A stretch of 7,122 nt of DNA, taken from positions 1 through 7,122 of the forward strand of contig JAJFIN010000455.1 of the NCBI GenBank assembly GCA_021774955.1, read 5' to 3'. The position numbers were made by a program, and so were the translations under genes. The notes beneath the pieces were generated by a model that had not been told where the DNA came from, searched no databases, and saw only the letters and a list, made by a program, of their open reading frames with translations. The DNA is from Alphaproteobacteria bacterium (GTDB lineage: Bacteria > Pseudomonadota > Alphaproteobacteria > M2410). Below, piece by piece: positions 5,471 through 7,122 of this stretch (position 1 is the stretch's first letter; each line of letters begins with the position of its first letter).

Positions 5471-6508
5471 TTATGCAGCGACCGCGGCGACTCGAGCGTG
5501 ATAGCGCTGTCGTGCAATGTCTTCAGCTGCAGCCAAGGTCGTCTTGTCCTCCGCGTCAGCTTTTCCAAAGATCTCCAACAATGTGTCGTAGATGTGGTCG
5601 GTACGATTGTGCACTTCCTCGGCGCTGTAGGTGACAACTTCACTGGCAACGTTGATGAGGCCTCCTGCATTAACAACATAGTCGGGCGCATAGAGAATGC
5701 CTTTGCTCTTCAAGTCTGCCACCACATCATCATGTGCAAGCTGATTGTTAGCGCCGCCTGCAATAATTGAGGCTTTCATCTTGTCGATGGCCGCTGTGTC
5801 GATAATGCCACCCAAGGCACATGGTGCAAAAATATCAACTTCTTCCGATGCGATGCGATGAACGTCTACAGCTTTGGCCTGGAAGCGGTCCACGGCGTGC
5901 GTGACGGCGTCGCGATTTACATCTGCGATGGTAAGCGCGACACCGTGGTCGTAGAGGAATTCACAAAGTGCGAAACCAACTTTCCCGACGCCAGATACAG
6001 CAACCCGGATGCCCGATAGATCATCCGTATTCATGCGGTATTTGACCGCGGCTTGAATACCACGAAAAACACCGAAAGCGGTTGTTGGTGAGGGATCTCC
6101 TGCACCGACGGCAAAACGTGTATCGGCTTGCATGATGGCAACGTCGTGCCCGCTGATACCGACATCAACACTGGTGATATATTGACCGCGCAGGCTGTCT
6201 ATGAACCGGCCCATGGAATGAAGCAGGGCCGGTGTTTTTTGTTTCTGTGGATTGCCGATAATGACCGACTTAGCACCACCCAATGGCAGGTGAGCGACGG
6301 CCGCTTTGTAGGTCATGCCCTTGGATAGACGCAGAACATCATCAAGGGCTTCTTCTTCTGTCGCGTATGCGACCATTCGGCAGCCCCCCAAGGCTCGTCC
6401 TTCGGGCCCCAGGCGGTGAATGGCGATGATGGCTTTCAAGCCGGTATGGGGGTCATGACCGAAAACAACATGTTCATGACGATCAAATGAAGGTGCATCA
6501 AATATCAT
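5471..6508 (-). CDS. Glu/Leu/Phe/Val dehydrogenase family amino-acid dehydrogenase
   Basis: NAD-dependent oxidative deamination of a hydrophobic amino acid (leucine, valine, isoleucine or phenylalanine) to its 2-oxo acid and ammonia. Counted from the ATG at 6508 the protein has 345 aa. Substrate-side residues are all present: GGCRM (41-45), MTYKAA with Lys68, LGGAK with catalytic Lys80, and SVDVG with Asp115. The numbers coincide with those of the classical Bacillus leucine dehydrogenase. The Rossmann domain has GVGKVG (163-168) and ADVN with Asp187, which points to NAD rather than NADP. Ala79 replaces the usual Gly of the GGGK motif, a mild change. A GTG at 6526 overlapping the upstream stop is an alternative start adding six residues, but the family starts like the ATG form (MIFDAPSFD), and AAGGA lies 10 nt before it. 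It is cotranscribed after the oxidoreductase gene. Leucine versus phenylalanine preference is undecided. Confidence 0.92.
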   Translation of the reverse strand: MIFDAPSFDRHEHVVFGHDPHTGLKAIIAIHRLGPEGRALGGCRMVAYATEEEALDDVLRLSKGMTYKAAVAHLPLGGAKSVIIGNPQKQKTPALLHSMGRFIDSLRGQYITSVDVGISGHDVAIMQADTRFAVGAGDPSPTTAFGVFRGIQAAVKYRMNTDDLSGIRVAVSGVGKVGFALCEFLYDHGVALTIADVNRDAVTHAVDRFQAKAVDVHRIASEEVDIFAPCALGGIIDTAAIDKMKASIIAGGANNQLAHDDVVADLKSKGILYAPDYVVNAGGLINVASEVVTYSAEEVHNRTDHIYDTLLEIFGKADAEDKTTLAAAEDIARQRYHARVAAVAA

Positions 6509-6522
6509 TCGTCTCGGTTCCT

Positions 6523-7122
6523 TCACTCAGCGGCGTTTTTTAAGGGAGTGCTGTGATCCAAGTGCGAAAGATGATGGTCCCACTCAGCCATGGTCTTATT
6601 GTAATTTTCAATTTTGATATGGCCGAACCCGCGAATTTTGTCGGGTAGACCAGCCAATGCAATTGCTTGTTCCAAATTGTCTGCGGTCAGCTTTGCCTCA
6701 ATCGTTGTCAGCAAAGCTTCATACTTTTCAATCAAGGCACGTTCCAACTTACGGTCTTTCTGACGCCCAAAGAGATCGAGCGGAGTTCCGCGGAGAGTTT
6801 TACCTTTCGACAGCACTTTGAGCGTCGGCCAAGCAATCCAACCAGGGATCTGGCGTTTCCTTCGGTTTCCGGTTACCGGATCCTTTTTTGAAACGATGGG
6901 TGGCGCCATATGGAAGTTCAGTTTGAAATTGCCTTCAAATTCACTGTTCAACTTGTTTAGGTAGGAGCGGTCCGTATAGAGACGGGCCACTTCATACTCA
7001 TCCTTGTAGGCAAGAACCTTAAAATAATTCCGGGCAATTATTTCGGTCAGGGCTGTTGAACCAGACTGAATCCGGTTCTCAAGTGATTTGAAACGTGCGA
7101 GCAAAGCCGTGTATCGATTTGC
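6523..7122 (-). CDS. Indolepyruvate ferredoxin oxidoreductase, C-terminal part (runs off the window)
   Basis: Only the last 199 residues are in view; the reading frame is open to the right edge, so the gene's start is outside. The visible part is the C-terminal region (DUF6537-type) of the long fused indolepyruvate ferredoxin oxidoreductases, which normally exceed 1100 aa and join the thiamine-diphosphate and gamma-type domains in one chain. Family hallmarks are LAYKDEYEVARLYTD (about 37-51), HMAPPI, the basic DPVTGNRRKR stretch, LRGTPLDLFGR (about 110-120) and LPDKIRGFGHIK (about 159-170). The full enzyme oxidatively decarboxylates aryl- or branched-chain 2-oxo acids with CoA to acyl-CoA, passing electrons to ferredoxin or a similar acceptor. 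The catalytic domains cannot be checked here. An internal TTG at 7104 is not the true start. The dehydrogenase gene follows 14 bp downstream, so the two are surely one operon and probably consecutive pathway steps. Confidence 0.9.
   Translation of the reverse strand, partial: ANRYTALLARFKSLENRIQSGSTALTEIIARNYFKVLAYKDEYEVARLYTDRSYLNKLNSEFEGNFKLNFHMAPPIVSKKDPVTGNRRKRQIPGWIAWPTLKVLSKGKTLRGTPLDLFGRQKDRKLERALIEKYEALLTTIEAKLTADNLEQAIALAGLPDKIRGFGHIKIENYNKTMAEWDHHLSHLDHSTPLKNAAE

Noticed and set aside
1..7122. Mobile elements, phage genes, CRISPR arrays, tRNA or rRNA genes
   Set aside because: No transposase or integrase motifs, no regularly spaced repeats and no tRNA-like cloverleaf were seen on either strand.

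Overview
The window looks like chromosomal DNA from a heterotrophic, probably aerobic alphaproteobacterium of moderate GC content. The clues are a fused-type indolepyruvate ferredoxin oxidoreductase tail next to a leucine/phenylalanine dehydrogenase-type gene, a FadD-like acyl-CoA synthetase with alphaproteobacterial-looking sequence, and a PEGA-like outer-membrane lipoprotein family that I recall mainly from Proteobacteria. The genus cannot be fixed from this sequence. There is no tRNA, rRNA, CRISPR array, transposase, integrase or phage gene.

Layout. (1) 11-1087 (+): a complete ACR3-type arsenite efflux permease whose ars partners, if any, lie upstream of the window. (2) 1174-2409 (+): a cytoplasmic metal-dependent amidohydrolase of the imidazolonepropionase/Xaa-Pro dipeptidase-like group, with a good sigma70-like promoter at 1110-1138 and a small inverted repeat over its ribosome binding site. 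(3) 2406-4019 (-): a medium/long-chain acyl-CoA synthetase, convergent with and overlapping the amidohydrolase by 4 bp. (4) 4020-5448: a gene-poor, AT-richer stretch with a 38-aa predicted membrane protein (4239-4355), a PEGA-like lipoprotein (4523-4990) closed by a strong terminator, and a 33-aa predicted membrane protein (5245-5346) closed by a hairpin and a bidirectional terminator. (5) 5471-7122 (-): an operon end, with the C-terminus of an indolepyruvate ferredoxin oxidoreductase followed 14 bp later by a Glu/Leu/Phe/Val-type amino-acid dehydrogenase.

How the genes fit together. The clearest functional pairing is on the right. The dehydrogenase would deaminate a branched-chain or aromatic amino acid to its 2-oxo acid, and the oxidoreductase would turn a 2-oxo acid into an acyl-CoA. 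The acyl-CoA synthetase feeds acids into the same acyl-CoA pool, but it is separately transcribed and the link is only thematic. Arsenite export and the amidohydrolase look unrelated to this.

The conserved genes are ordinary. What is least explained lies between 4020 and 5450: two tiny membrane-protein genes with good ribosome binding sites, clustered palindromes upstream of the lipoprotein, a 12-bp palindromic motif shared by two of these loci, and a terminator-bounded unit that could encode a small protein, a small RNA, or both. I did not find convincing evidence of a new multi-gene system.
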